Shown here: positions 18,021 through 27,026 of the stretch, piece after piece
How positions within the stretch are numbered: the stretch's first letter is position 1
Layout: the number at the start of each line of letters is the position of its first letter
Source of the DNA: Gemmatimonadales bacterium
GTDB taxonomy: Bacteria > Gemmatimonadota > Gemmatimonadetes > Gemmatimonadales > JACORV01
Direction of reading: 5' to 3'
Length of the DNA: 38,331 nt
Assembly (NCBI GenBank): GCA_030697825.1
Contig: JAUYOW010000187.1
Span: forward strand, 1-38,331
Notes under the pieces: generated by a model
Databases searched by the model: none
Seen by the model: only the letters and a program-made list of their open reading frames with translations
Told to the model about the DNA's origin: nothing
Position numbers and translations under genes: made by a program

Positions 18021-18828
18021 CGCCTCAGAGCTCGTCCGACTGAAGAACCTCCTGCTGGCCGCGGCCGGCGTCGCGATCGGGGGCACGCTGGCGCTGGGGC
18101 GGCCCGCCGTGCCCGCCGCGTTGCTCTGGGCCATGGTTTCGGCCGTAGGACTGGGCGCGGCAGGCAACACCGCGAACGACCTTTTCGACCTCGAGGTTGA
18201 CCGCGTCAACCGCCCGGACCGGCCACTGCCGGGCGGCGCCGTGTCCCATGTGGCGGCGCTCGTCATCGGCGGCGTAGGCGGCGGCCTCGGCCTGTTCGCG
18301 GCGTGGTGGGTGGGGGAGCCCGTGTTCGGGATCGGGCTCGCGGCGCTCGCCGTCATGCTCGTGTACTCGCCGCTGCTCAAGCAGCGTGGCCTGTTGGGCA
18401 ACCTGGCCGTCGCCGCGGTGGCGAGCCTGCCGCTGATCTACGGCTCGGCCGCCGTGGGTTCGTGGCGTACGGGCCTGGTGCCGTTCGCGCTTGCCGCGCT
18501 GCTCCACTTGTCGCGCGAGATCGTCAAGGACCTCGAGGACGTGCCCGGCGACCGGGCCGGCGGCCGGCGCACCTTGCCCATCGTCCTGGGGGAACGCGCC
18601 GGCTTCGTGGCGGCTGCCGCTAGCCTCGTGGTGTTCGTACCGGTCTCGCTCGCGCCGTGGGTCGCCGGCTGGTACGGCCGGCGCTACGGTTTCGCCGCGC
18701 TCGCGCTCGACGCCGGAGTATGCGTCCTGATCGTGCGCCTGCTGAGCCGGCGCCTGGAGGGCGCGCGCGCCGCGCTCAAGGTCGCCATGGCACTCGGCCT
18801 CATCGCCTTGTTCTGGGACCGCCTGTGA
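17998..18828 (+). CDS. UbiA-family prenyltransferase
   Basis: This 276-residue membrane protein has about eight or nine hydrophobic segments. The first Asp-rich motif is NDLFDLEVDRVNRPDRPLP (about residues 61-79), and the second is REIVKDLEDVPGDR (about 172-185). Both bind prenyl diphosphate through Mg2+. The pattern is close to the geranylgeranylglycerol-phosphate geranylgeranyltransferase-like branch. Substrates could be quinone precursors or lipids; the sequence does not decide. The ATG at 17998 lies inside the 3' end of bshA. The stop overlaps a 17-codon ORF (GTGA) that leads into uppP. Confidence 0.87.
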   Translation: MPPSWIASASELVRLKNLLLAAAGVAIGGTLALGRPAVPAALLWAMVSAVGLGAAGNTANDLFDLEVDRVNRPDRPLPGGAVSHVAALVIGGVGGGLGLFAAWWVGEPVFGIGLAALAVMLVYSPLLKQRGLLGNLAVAAVASLPLIYGSAAVGSWRTGLVPFALAALLHLSREIVKDLEDVPGDRAGGRRTLPIVLGERAGFVAAAASLVVFVPVSLAPWVAGWYGRRYGFAALALDAGVCVLIVRLLSRRLEGARAALKVAMALGLIALFWDRL

Positions 18829-18878
18829 ATCGCTTTGACGGGTTGCTCCGCCACCTTCGCGCCCTCGCCGCCCCATGA
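18825..18878 (+). CDS. 17-residue mini-ORF bridging the prenyltransferase gene and uppP
   Basis: A GTG overlapping the prenyltransferase stop (GTGA, 18825-18828) opens MNRFDGLLRHLRALAAP and ends at a TGA that overlaps the uppP ATG (ATGA, 18875-18878). Both junctions are 4-nt overlaps, the same form that joins real genes in this window. It may only keep ribosomes moving into uppP, or make a small amphipathic peptide. There is no homology evidence. Confidence 0.4.
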   Translation: MNRFDGLLRHLRALAAP

Positions 18879-19666
18879 CTCAGTGGTTGGAAGTCATCAT
18901 CCTGGGGATCATCGAGGGGATCACGGAGTTTCTGCCGATCTCCTCGACGGGTCACTTGCTGATAGCGGAGCAATGGCTCACCTACCGTCAGTCCGATGCC
19001 TTTCTCGTCATCATTCAGGGTGGGGCGGTAGCGGCGGTGCTGCTGATCTTCAAGGAGCGGCTGAAGCAACTGTTCTTCGAGTGGCGGGAGCCGGCACCGC
19101 GGGATTATCTCCTCAAGCTGGCCGCGGCGTTCTTCATTACCGGCCTGGGCGGGCTGGCGCTCAAGGCGCTCCACTTCGAGCTACCGGAGACGGCGACCCC
19201 GGTTGGAGTGGCGTTGCTGGTGGGGGGAGCGCTATTCCTGCTGGTTGAACGCCGGCTGCGCGGCCGGATGGCCAGCGACGCGATCACTTGGTCCATGGCC
19301 GCCGCGATCGGCTTGGCTCAGTTGGTCGCCGCCGTATTCCCCGGCACCTCCCGCTCCGGCGCGACGATCCTGATCGCGCTGGCGATGGGGTTGAGCCGGC
19401 CGGCCGCCATCGAATTCACGTTCCTGCTTGGAGTGCCCACCTTGCTGGCGGCGGGCGCGCTGAAGATCGTCTCGCACCTTCGCTATCCGGACGGCGAGGC
19501 GCTGGACTGGGGCATGCTGGCGCTGGGCATCATCGTGTCCGCCGTGACAGCGTTCGGGGCGGTGAAATGGCTGCTGCGCTACGTGCAGTCCCACACCTTC
19601 GAGGGTTTCGGCTGGTATCGCATTGGGGTGGGGGTGGCCGTCCTGCTGTCCATCCTGCTGCGATGA
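18875..19666 (+). CDS. uppP: Undecaprenyl-diphosphatase
   Basis: A 263-residue polytopic membrane protein. EGITEFLPISSTGHL (about residues 14-28) and FPGTSRSGATI (about 154-164) are the two conserved active-site motifs of the BacA/UppP family. It recycles undecaprenyl diphosphate to the monophosphate carrier used for peptidoglycan and other envelope polymers, and raised levels give bacitracin resistance. It is coupled by ATGA to the mini-ORF and is followed after 16 nt by birA. Confidence 0.95.
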   Translation: MTQWLEVIILGIIEGITEFLPISSTGHLLIAEQWLTYRQSDAFLVIIQGGAVAAVLLIFKERLKQLFFEWREPAPRDYLLKLAAAFFITGLGGLALKALHFELPETATPVGVALLVGGALFLLVERRLRGRMASDAITWSMAAAIGLAQLVAAVFPGTSRSGATILIALAMGLSRPAAIEFTFLLGVPTLLAAGALKIVSHLRYPDGEALDWGMLALGIIVSAVTAFGAVKWLLRYVQSHTFEGFGWYRIGVGVAVLLSILLR

Positions 19667-19682
19667 ACGGGCCGCGCCGCTG

Positions 19683-20408
19683 GTGACCTACGACGGGCTG
19701 GACGAGCGCTCGCTCGCGCGGCTCCTGGCGGCGCCGCTCGTGGTGGCCCGGTCCACTCTCCCCTCCACGCTCGATCTCGCGCACGAGCTGGGCGCGACCA
19801 ACGCGCCTTCGGGATCCGTCGTGCTCGCCGACGAGCAGACCGCGGGGCGCGGCCGCCAGGGACGCACCTGGCACTCGCCCGCTGGAGCGGGCGTCTGGAT
19901 GGCGGTGCTGCTCAGGCCCGCTCGGCCACCGCGGGGCGGCGCGCTGGCGATCCGCGCGGGGCTGGCACTGGTGGAAGCCGTTGCCGAAGCCGCCCCGGAG
20001 TTGGCGCCCCGCCTCAAGTGGCCGAACGACCTGATCGTTGCGGGGCTCAAGGCGGGCGGCGTCCTGTGCGAGGCCCGCTGGTCCGGGGATCAGCTCGGGT
20101 GGGTAGCGGTCGGCATCGGGATCAACGTGAAGGGGTCAGTCGCGGCGGCGGTGCGTGACCGCGCCATCGCGCTGGCCGACGTCGCGCCGGGCGTGACGCG
20201 GCTGGGACTCGCCACGGCGCTGGTCCCTCGGGTAGCCGGGCTCGGCGCATTGCCGCCGGAGCTGGACCAGGCCGAGCGGGAGCGGTTCGTGGCGGTATCC
20301 TGGAGCGGCGGGGCGGGCGAGCCCCAGGCGGTCGGGCTCGACTCGGACGGCGCCCTTCTGGTTCGTGCGGCGAACGGCGAGCTTGACCGCCGGGTCATCG
20401 CGTCCTAG
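19683..20408 (+). CDS. birA: Biotin--[acetyl-CoA-carboxylase] ligase, monofunctional
   Basis: A 241-residue protein. The biotinyl-AMP loop GRGRQGRTWHSPAGAG (about residues 58-73) and KWPNDLIVAGLKAGGVL (about 119-135) are intact, followed by GIGINVKG. There is no N-terminal helix-turn-helix, so it is a ligase only and not the E. coli type of repressor. It biotinylates the carrier protein of acetyl-CoA carboxylase. The GTG at 19683 gives a compact N-terminus; the open frame upstream shadows uppP. Its stop codon TAG is also the start of a probable coaX -10 box. Confidence 0.92.
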   Translation: MTYDGLDERSLARLLAAPLVVARSTLPSTLDLAHELGATNAPSGSVVLADEQTAGRGRQGRTWHSPAGAGVWMAVLLRPARPPRGGALAIRAGLALVEAVAEAAPELAPRLKWPNDLIVAGLKAGGVLCEARWSGDQLGWVAVGIGINVKGSVAAAVRDRAIALADVAPGVTRLGLATALVPRVAGLGALPPELDQAERERFVAVSWSGGAGEPQAVGLDSDGALLVRAANGELDRRVIAS

Positions 20409-20411
20409 CCT
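20383..20411 (+). promoter_or_regulatory. Possible internal promoter for coaX
   Basis: TTGACC (20383-20388), a 17-nt spacer and TAGCCT (20406-20411) predict a start near 20418, only about 3 nt before the coaX ATG. The elements lie within the end of birA, and the -10 includes its stop codon. Confidence 0.45.
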
Positions 20412-20420
20412 TTGCCTCCC

Positions 20421-21206
20421 ATGCTACTGGCCCTCGACGTCGGAAACACCGAGATCACCATCGGGCTCTTCGCCGCCGCGGAGCTCGAGCGCAGCTGGCG
20501 CATCATGACCCATCCGGACCGCACGCCGGACGAGTGGGCGGCGCTGTTTCGCGCCCTCTTCGGCCAGGCCGGGCTCGACATCACGGAGGTCGATGGAAGC
20601 ATCGTCGCTTCCGTGGTTCCGAACACGACCGACGCGATCGCCGACGGATTGCTCGACGCGACCGGCACGACGCCGGTGATAGTGGGACCCGACTCACCGC
20701 TGCCCATCCGGCTGGACGTCGAGGAGCCGCAGACGGTGGGGGCGGACCGCATGGTGAACACGATCGCCGCGAGCCGGCTCTTCCGCGCCGACACCATAGT
20801 CGTGGACTTCGGCACTGCGACGACGCTCGATTGCATCACCAAGGACGGCCGGTTCCTGGGCGGGATCATCGCGCCCGGGATCAAGACCGCGGGGGAGAAC
20901 CTGGTGCGCCGCGCCGCCAAGCTCTCGGCCACCGAGCTCACCCCGCCCACCAAGGCGCTGGGCCGGCGCACCGAAGACTGTATCCGCGCGGGAATCATCT
21001 TCGGCGCGGCGGACGCGGTGGACGGCATGGTGCGGCGCCTCAAGGCCGAGTGGCCGACGCGCGACGTTCCGCGGGTCATCGCGACCGGCGGCTTCGCGGC
21101 GCTGGTCGCCAAGTTCTCCTCCGAGATCGAGGAGGTGCACCCCGACCTCACGCTGCAGGGGCTCCGGATCGCCGCGGAGCTCATGGAGGGGAAGGGAAAG
21201 GCGTGA
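20421..21206 (+). CDS. coaX: Type III pantothenate kinase
   Basis: A 261-residue ASKHA-fold kinase. MLLALDVGNTEITIGLF carries the phosphate loop, VGADRMVNTIAA and VVDFGTATTLDCI are the pantothenate and metal sites, and GGIIAPGIKTAGENL and ATGGFAALV complete the family pattern. It phosphorylates pantothenate in CoA synthesis and is insensitive to CoA feedback in characterised members. ATG 20421 is preferred to TTG 20412 because MLLALDVGNT is the family start. The stop overlaps the start of a decayed gene (GTGA). Confidence 0.95.
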   Translation: MLLALDVGNTEITIGLFAAAELERSWRIMTHPDRTPDEWAALFRALFGQAGLDITEVDGSIVASVVPNTTDAIADGLLDATGTTPVIVGPDSPLPIRLDVEEPQTVGADRMVNTIAASRLFRADTIVVDFGTATTLDCITKDGRFLGGIIAPGIKTAGENLVRRAAKLSATELTPPTKALGRRTEDCIRAGIIFGAADAVDGMVRRLKAEWPTRDVPRVIATGGFAALVAKFSSEIEEVHPDLTLQGLRIAAELMEGKGKA

Positions 21207-21407
21207 CCGCTGACGCGCGCACGCGCAACGCCTGGCGGCGGGCCGGCTACCGTCTCCTGCCCGGCGAACAGTTCTCGTACCTACTGCACCTGCGCCCCGC
21301 CGAGTGGCCCATCATGGCGGCTCGCACGGCCGGCGCCCCCGGCGCACCTGCTCGCGTTCTCGCTGGCGTACCTCGCTGGCGGCCAGCTGCTCGCCTTTGC
21401 CGGGTAG
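21203..21407 (+). pseudogene. Truncated, frameshifted membrane-protein remnant (UbiA-like N-terminus?)
   Basis: A GTG overlapping the coaX stop opens VTADARTRNAWRRAGYRLL, then EQFSYLLHLRPAEWPIMAA. After about residue 46 this frame becomes implausible. From 21342 the +1 frame reads AHLLAFSLAYLAGGQLLAFAG and stops at 21407. The LHLRPAEWPI stretch before a hydrophobic helix resembles starts of UbiA-type prenyltransferases, from memory only. The original frame runs on to a stop at 21424. I read it as the first 65 or so residues of a lost gene with one frameshift. Confidence 0.5.
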
Positions 21408-21465
21408 CCCTTCGGTGGTGCTAAACTTTTGCCGATAAACGATTTACGCTGGCGGAGCTGCGGAC

Positions 21466-21494
21466 TTGACAGGGCCGCCATTCACTCGTACCTT
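21466..21494 (+). promoter_or_regulatory. groESL promoter
   Basis: Consensus TTGACA (21466-21471), a 17-nt spacer and TACCTT (21489-21494) predict a start near 21501, just before the CIRCE element. This is a vegetative, sigma70-type promoter, as is normal for HrcA-controlled groE operons. Confidence 0.8.
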
Positions 21495-21505
21495 CCGCGC
21501 TTCGA

Positions 21506-23543
<2,038 letters not shown>

Positions 23544-23558
23544 CCCAGACTAGCCCAG

Positions 23559-23590
23559 GGTTGCAGGGTTGCAGGGTTGCAGAGTTGCAG
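23559..23590 (+). repeat. Tandem octamer repeat (GGTTGCAG x4)
   Basis: Three exact copies of GGTTGCAG and a fourth with one change (AGTTGCAG) follow groEL. Just before them TAGCCCAG is also duplicated (23541-23548 and 23551-23558), so the groEL stop TAG itself is part of a duplication. Likely replication slippage; no function is known. Confidence 0.85.
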
Positions 23591-23617
23591 ACAGTTAGCA
23601 GGTATAAGGAGACAGGG

Positions 23618-23641
23618 CGGCCCCGGTGAGTTCCGGGGCCG
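23618..23641. terminator. Probable terminator hairpin between groEL and the convergent DUF1028 gene
   Basis: CGGCCCCGG and CCGGGGCCG form a perfect 9-bp stem with loop TGAGTT. Only a short TTT lies downstream. It sits in the only gap between two convergent genes and can serve both strands. Confidence 0.7.
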
Positions 23642-23652
23642 TCGCGTTTCCA

Positions 23653-24705
23653 CTATGGCCGACGCCGAGGCGGGGGGGGTGGCATGGGCGTCGTCGCCTC
23701 GCGCACGATCCGCGCGATCGTTGTCGAATCCGCGCCCAAGAGTCCGACCCTCGGTAGTCTCCACAACAGCGTTGCCCATCCGGAATCCTGCGCGAACGCC
23801 CGCCTGAACAGCGGGATCGCCTCATCCACGCGCCCACGGTGCGCCAGCGTGACCGCCCGCCAGTAGACCAGCTCTCCGTTCACCGCGCTGTCGGGCAGCA
23901 GAGCTTCAGCGGCAGCGTACGCCGCGACCGCCGAGTCGATCTGGTTCTTCGTCAGGTAGTCATCGCCGGCGGTGGCGTGGCGGTAGGCGCGCGCCACGCG
24001 CAGCAACCGCCGCAGCTCGACGATAGGCTGGCGGCTGTCCTCGACCCTGAGGTCGAAGATCCGGTCCCAGGGTGGTAGCGAGCGGTCACCGCTCACCACC
24101 ACGAGCGCGGCGGACTGCATCCCCCGGATGTCACCGCCCTCGCGCTGTGCCGCTTCGAGCGCGGCGAGCAGGCGATCCGCGAGATCGCCGCGCGCCGCCT
24201 CGAACGCCCGCGCCATCGCATCCCACACTGTGTTCCGCGCCATCAGGTTCGCCTGCGCGGCGAACCAGCGGCCCACGCGACCACCCGCCTCGGGAATGTT
24301 TCGCTGACCGGTGAACGACGCCGGGTTCCCCCGTGCGTCGATCATCCCCACTTGCCGCACCGCGGAATCGGGGTCCGCGGCCAGCAGCGCGCGGAGCGCG
24401 AGCGGCGCCATCACTCCGGTGCGCATCAGGGCGAGCCCGCGAGGGCCGTAGGCGGGGTTCACAAAAGACTGGGTCGCGACCGCGCCCACGCCCGGCTCCG
24501 CCCAGCTCACGATGCTCCCCACGGAGAACCAGTGCGACTGCACCGCCACGCCTATCTGGCCCGTCGCGGAATCCACGGCCACGATGGAGAACGTGTGCAC
24601 GGGGCGGGTCGGGCGCGGCTGCTGCGCGGCCGCCGTCGGTAGCGGTGCGGCGGCCAGAGCCAGGGCCAAAAGGCGCGGGACGGAGGCACGAACGGCGGAC
24701 GGCAT
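23653..24705 (-). CDS. Secreted DUF1028 protein with TPR-like tail
   Basis: A 350-residue protein. Residues 1-27 are a signal peptide (VPRLLALALAAAPLPTAAA, likely cleaved before QQ). The DUF1028 domain (PF06267, related to Ntn hydrolases) begins HTFSIVAVDSATGQIGVAVQ and includes SVGSIVSWAEPGVGAVATQS and NPAYGPRGLALM. The family activity is not established here. After about residue 245, helical repeats such as SAVAAYAAAEALLPDSA and YWRAVTLAHRGRVDEAIPLF resemble TPRs. The ATG at 24705 has GAGGAGCC 7 nt upstream; an open frame 75 codons longer has no signal peptide at its start and is rejected. It is divergent from the HEAT-like gene. Confidence 0.85.
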   Translation of the reverse strand: MPSAVRASVPRLLALALAAAPLPTAAAQQPRPTRPVHTFSIVAVDSATGQIGVAVQSHWFSVGSIVSWAEPGVGAVATQSFVNPAYGPRGLALMRTGVMAPLALRALLAADPDSAVRQVGMIDARGNPASFTGQRNIPEAGGRVGRWFAAQANLMARNTVWDAMARAFEAARGDLADRLLAALEAAQREGGDIRGMQSAALVVVSGDRSLPPWDRIFDLRVEDSRQPIVELRRLLRVARAYRHATAGDDYLTKNQIDSAVAAYAAAEALLPDSAVNGELVYWRAVTLAHRGRVDEAIPLFRRAFAQDSGWATLLWRLPRVGLLGADSTTIARIVREATTPMPPPPPRRRP

Positions 24706-24747
24706 TCCTGGGGGCTCCTCTGAACGGGTCGGAACGAGTCTGCACGC

Positions 24748-24777
24748 GTGACGACGGCACCGCAAGCAGCTTATCTT
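24748..24777 (+). promoter_or_regulatory. Possible promoter of the HEAT-like/HD-GYP pair
   Basis: GTGACG (24748-24753), 18 nt and TATCTT (24772-24777) would start transcription near 24784, next to the GTG at 24785. That would give a leaderless mRNA. The -35 match is only 4 of 6. Confidence 0.35.
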
Positions 24778-24784
24778 GGAACCC

Positions 24785-25162
24785 GTGTCGGACCCGTCGG
24801 TACCCCCGTCAACGGCTGCCGGCCCAGCCGCCGCCAGCCCACGCCAGTCCGCACCGGCGCGAGCGGCCCTTCCGCGCGAGCTGCCGGACTTCCTGATCGA
24901 GTTCTCGATCGCGTTGCACAAGCACGCCATGTACCCCGGTGGCCATCCGACGCTCGGGCCGGCCGCCGAGAACGTCGCCGCCCGCCTCTCGGGGCTCCTG
25001 GCGGAGCGGGGTACGCTCGCGCTCGGCGTGGCGCGAGACCAGCTGGTGATCGAAGGCGTCGCGACGGACCGCCGGAACCCGGTGCTCCGCGACCTCGCCG
25101 AACGGCTTCACCGGCACCACCTCGGAAGCGGTGTCGTTCGCCCGCGGAGTGACGTGGGATGA
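24785..25162 (+). CDS. N-terminal part of a HEAT-like protein (Y-x-x-x-H-P module), separated from its remainder by a frameshift
   Basis: This 125-residue reading frame ends 32 nt inside the next one. After a Pro/Ala-rich start it has ELPDFLIEFSIALHKHAMYP, then GGHPTLGPAAENVAARL, LALGVARDQLVIEG and PVLRDLAERLHRHHLGS. These are the first two thirds of the module that also begins the products at 12561 and 27023. The final part of the module, VSFARGVTWDELEEALKML, is read in the +1 frame from 25131. The natural product is therefore one protein of about 750 residues. The start is GTG 24785, or TTG 24776. Confidence 0.7.
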   Translation: MSDPSVPPSTAAGPAAASPRQSAPARAALPRELPDFLIEFSIALHKHAMYPGGHPTLGPAAENVAARLSGLLAERGTLALGVARDQLVIEGVATDRRNPVLRDLAERLHRHHLGSGVVRPRSDVG

Positions 25163-27026
25163 GCTGGAGGAAGCGCTCAAGATGCTCGCCGTGGACGCGG
25201 ACCGCGGTGGCGAACCGTTGGGCCTGCGGCCGCTCTCGCGCATCGCGACCTGGCCGCACCTCAGGCTTCATCCGCTCACCTACGACCGCCTCGAGCTGGT
25301 GGGCAACGAGGATGGATCCGAGGGTGATTTCACGGGCGGCCGCGGCGCCCAGCTCTGGGTAGGCTTGGCCCGCGCGGCGCTGGCGGCGGAGGGCGTAAAG
25401 GATCTGGCGCCGGAGCCGCACGCGTTCCGGATGGAGGCCGCGATCGACTCGGCGTCCGAGAAGTCGAAGCCGCTTAGCGATGAGGAGATAGAGGCGGCGG
25501 TGGCGAATCCGCTGGCCGGGGCGCCGTTGGAGGTGGCTCCGGCCGAGCCTGCGGCCGTGGCGAAAGCGATCGAGAGCCACGAGCGCGGCACGGCCTACGA
25601 CCAGGTCATCGTCGGCTACCTGCTCCAGATCGCGGAGGAGCTGAAGACCGCGGGTGGAGCCGGGGCGGTCGCCCTCAAGAAGAAGATGAGCCGCCTCGTT
25701 ACGGCACTCGATCCCGGCACCCTCGAGCGGCTGCTCGACATGGGCGGCGACCTTTCCCAGCGGCGCCAGTTCATACTCGACGCCTCGCAGGGGATGGCGG
25801 TGGATGCCGTCGTGGACCTGGTGCGTGCGGCCTCGGGCACGGGCGCTCCTATCAGCCAGGCGATGCTACGGATGCTCGGCAAGCTCGGCCACCACGCCGA
25901 GCGCGGTCCCGCGCCTCGCCGCACGATCGCCGAGGCGGGGCTGCGAGACCAGATCGCAGAGCTCGTTCAGGGGTGGGCGCTCGCCGACCCGAACCCCGAC
26001 GGCTACGCGACGGCTCTGAAGAAGATGTCTCAGGCGGCGCCGACGCTCGTGACGGCGCAGGAGGCGCGGTTCATTCCGGAACCCGAGCGAATCGTGCAGA
26101 TGGCCTGCGAGAGCGGCGCCGCGGGCCCGCCGGTCACGCGCGCCGTCGACGACCTCCTGGTGGCCGGCCGGCTCGGGACCGTCCTCGAGTTCCTCGAGCG
26201 CGCGCCGCGCCAGAGCCCCGCCATCGAGCTCATCCGCGGCCGGGTGGTGAACCCCGAAACGCTGAAGTTGATCCTCTCGGCGCAGCCGGTGGACTTCTCG
26301 CTGGTGGATCAGCTTCTCGCCGCGCTCGATGCCGAGGCGATCACCCCCATGCTCGACGTGCTGGCGGAGTCCGAGTCGCGCCAGGTGCGTCGTGGCCTGA
26401 TCGACCGGCTGCTGAAGTCGGGGGATGCGATGGGCCCGTTCCTCGCGCCCCGGCTCGCGGACGAGCGCTGGTCTGCGGTCCGGAACATCCTCTATCTCGC
26501 GGCCGAGCTTCCGGAGAGCCCGCCGGGCTTCGACGCGACGCCGTTCCGGCAGCACGCCGACGCGCGGGTCCGCCGCGAGGCTTTGCGGGTGCTGTTCCGG
26601 CACCCGCAGGAGCGGACCCGGGCGCTCTGCACCGCGCTGGCGGACGAGGACCCACGCATGAAGCGGCTGGCGCTCTCCGCGGCGAGCGAGGGCGGGTGTC
26701 CGGAGCCGGCCGTGCCGCTCGTGGTCGCGATCGCCTCCGACGACGAGCAGGACACCGAGCTTCGCGTGCCGGCCATCCGCGCGCTCGCTACCCACGGGGG
26801 CCGGCTCGCCCTGGACGCGCTGCTCAAGCTGACCGAGATTCGCCGTCGCAGCTTGCTGGACGCGATGAAGGGCACGTCGGCGACGCCGGAGTTTCTCGCC
26901 GCCCTCGGCGCGCTCGGGGGCTTCCTCGGAGACCGGCGCGCGCGCGAACGGCTCGAAGCCGCGGCCCGCGCCAAGGATGCGGCGGTCGTGCGGACCGCCA
27001 ACCAGGCCCTCAAGGGATCCCCGTGA
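25131..27026 (+). CDS. HEAT-like repeat protein, main part after the frameshift
   Basis: A frame of 631 residues. It starts with the end of the Y-x-x-x-H-P module (GVTWDELEEALKML). A helical region with LLQIAEELKTAGGAGA and ERLLDMGGDLSQRRQF follows, then VRRGLIDRLLKSGD, DARVRREALRVLFRHP, PRMKRLALSAASEGG and LRVPAIRALATHGG, which are HEAT-type helix pairs. No catalytic motif is seen. The GTG at 25131 is the first start in this frame but falls in the middle of the module, so independent translation is unlikely to be natural. It is joined to the HD-GYP gene by GTGA, which points to a joint role. A similar, shorter scaffold lies at 12561. Confidence 0.75.
   Translation: MSFARGVTWDELEEALKMLAVDADRGGEPLGLRPLSRIATWPHLRLHPLTYDRLELVGNEDGSEGDFTGGRGAQLWVGLARAALAAEGVKDLAPEPHAFRMEAAIDSASEKSKPLSDEEIEAAVANPLAGAPLEVAPAEPAAVAKAIESHERGTAYDQVIVGYLLQIAEELKTAGGAGAVALKKKMSRLVTALDPGTLERLLDMGGDLSQRRQFILDASQGMAVDAVVDLVRAASGTGAPISQAMLRMLGKLGHHAERGPAPRRTIAEAGLRDQIAELVQGWALADPNPDGYATALKKMSQAAPTLVTAQEARFIPEPERIVQMACESGAAGPPVTRAVDDLLVAGRLGTVLEFLERAPRQSPAIELIRGRVVNPETLKLILSAQPVDFSLVDQLLAALDAEAITPMLDVLAESESRQVRRGLIDRLLKSGDAMGPFLAPRLADERWSAVRNILYLAAELPESPPGFDATPFRQHADARVRREALRVLFRHPQERTRALCTALADEDPRMKRLALSAASEGGCPEPAVPLVVAIASDDEQDTELRVPAIRALATHGGRLALDALLKLTEIRRRSLLDAMKGTSATPEFLAALGALGGFLGDRRARERLEAAARAKDAAVVRTANQALKGSP

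Noticed and set aside
23559-23590. The octamer repeats as a CRISPR-like array
   Set aside because: Units are contiguous with no spacers, and no cas gene is present.
24768-24773. TAAGCT on the minus strand as a -10 for the DUF1028 gene
   Set aside because: It equals the rpsT -10, but no -35-like sequence lies 16-18 nt upstream.
24706-24930. 75-codon upstream extension of the DUF1028 protein
   Set aside because: The extension has no signal peptide at its start and overlaps the divergent gene; the ATG at 24705 has both a ribosome-binding site and a signal peptide.
25121-25162. Programmed +1 frameshift site in the HEAT-like gene
   Set aside because: There is no in-frame stop or rare slow codon at the crossing point and no prfB-like slippery motif; an ordinary indel is simpler.
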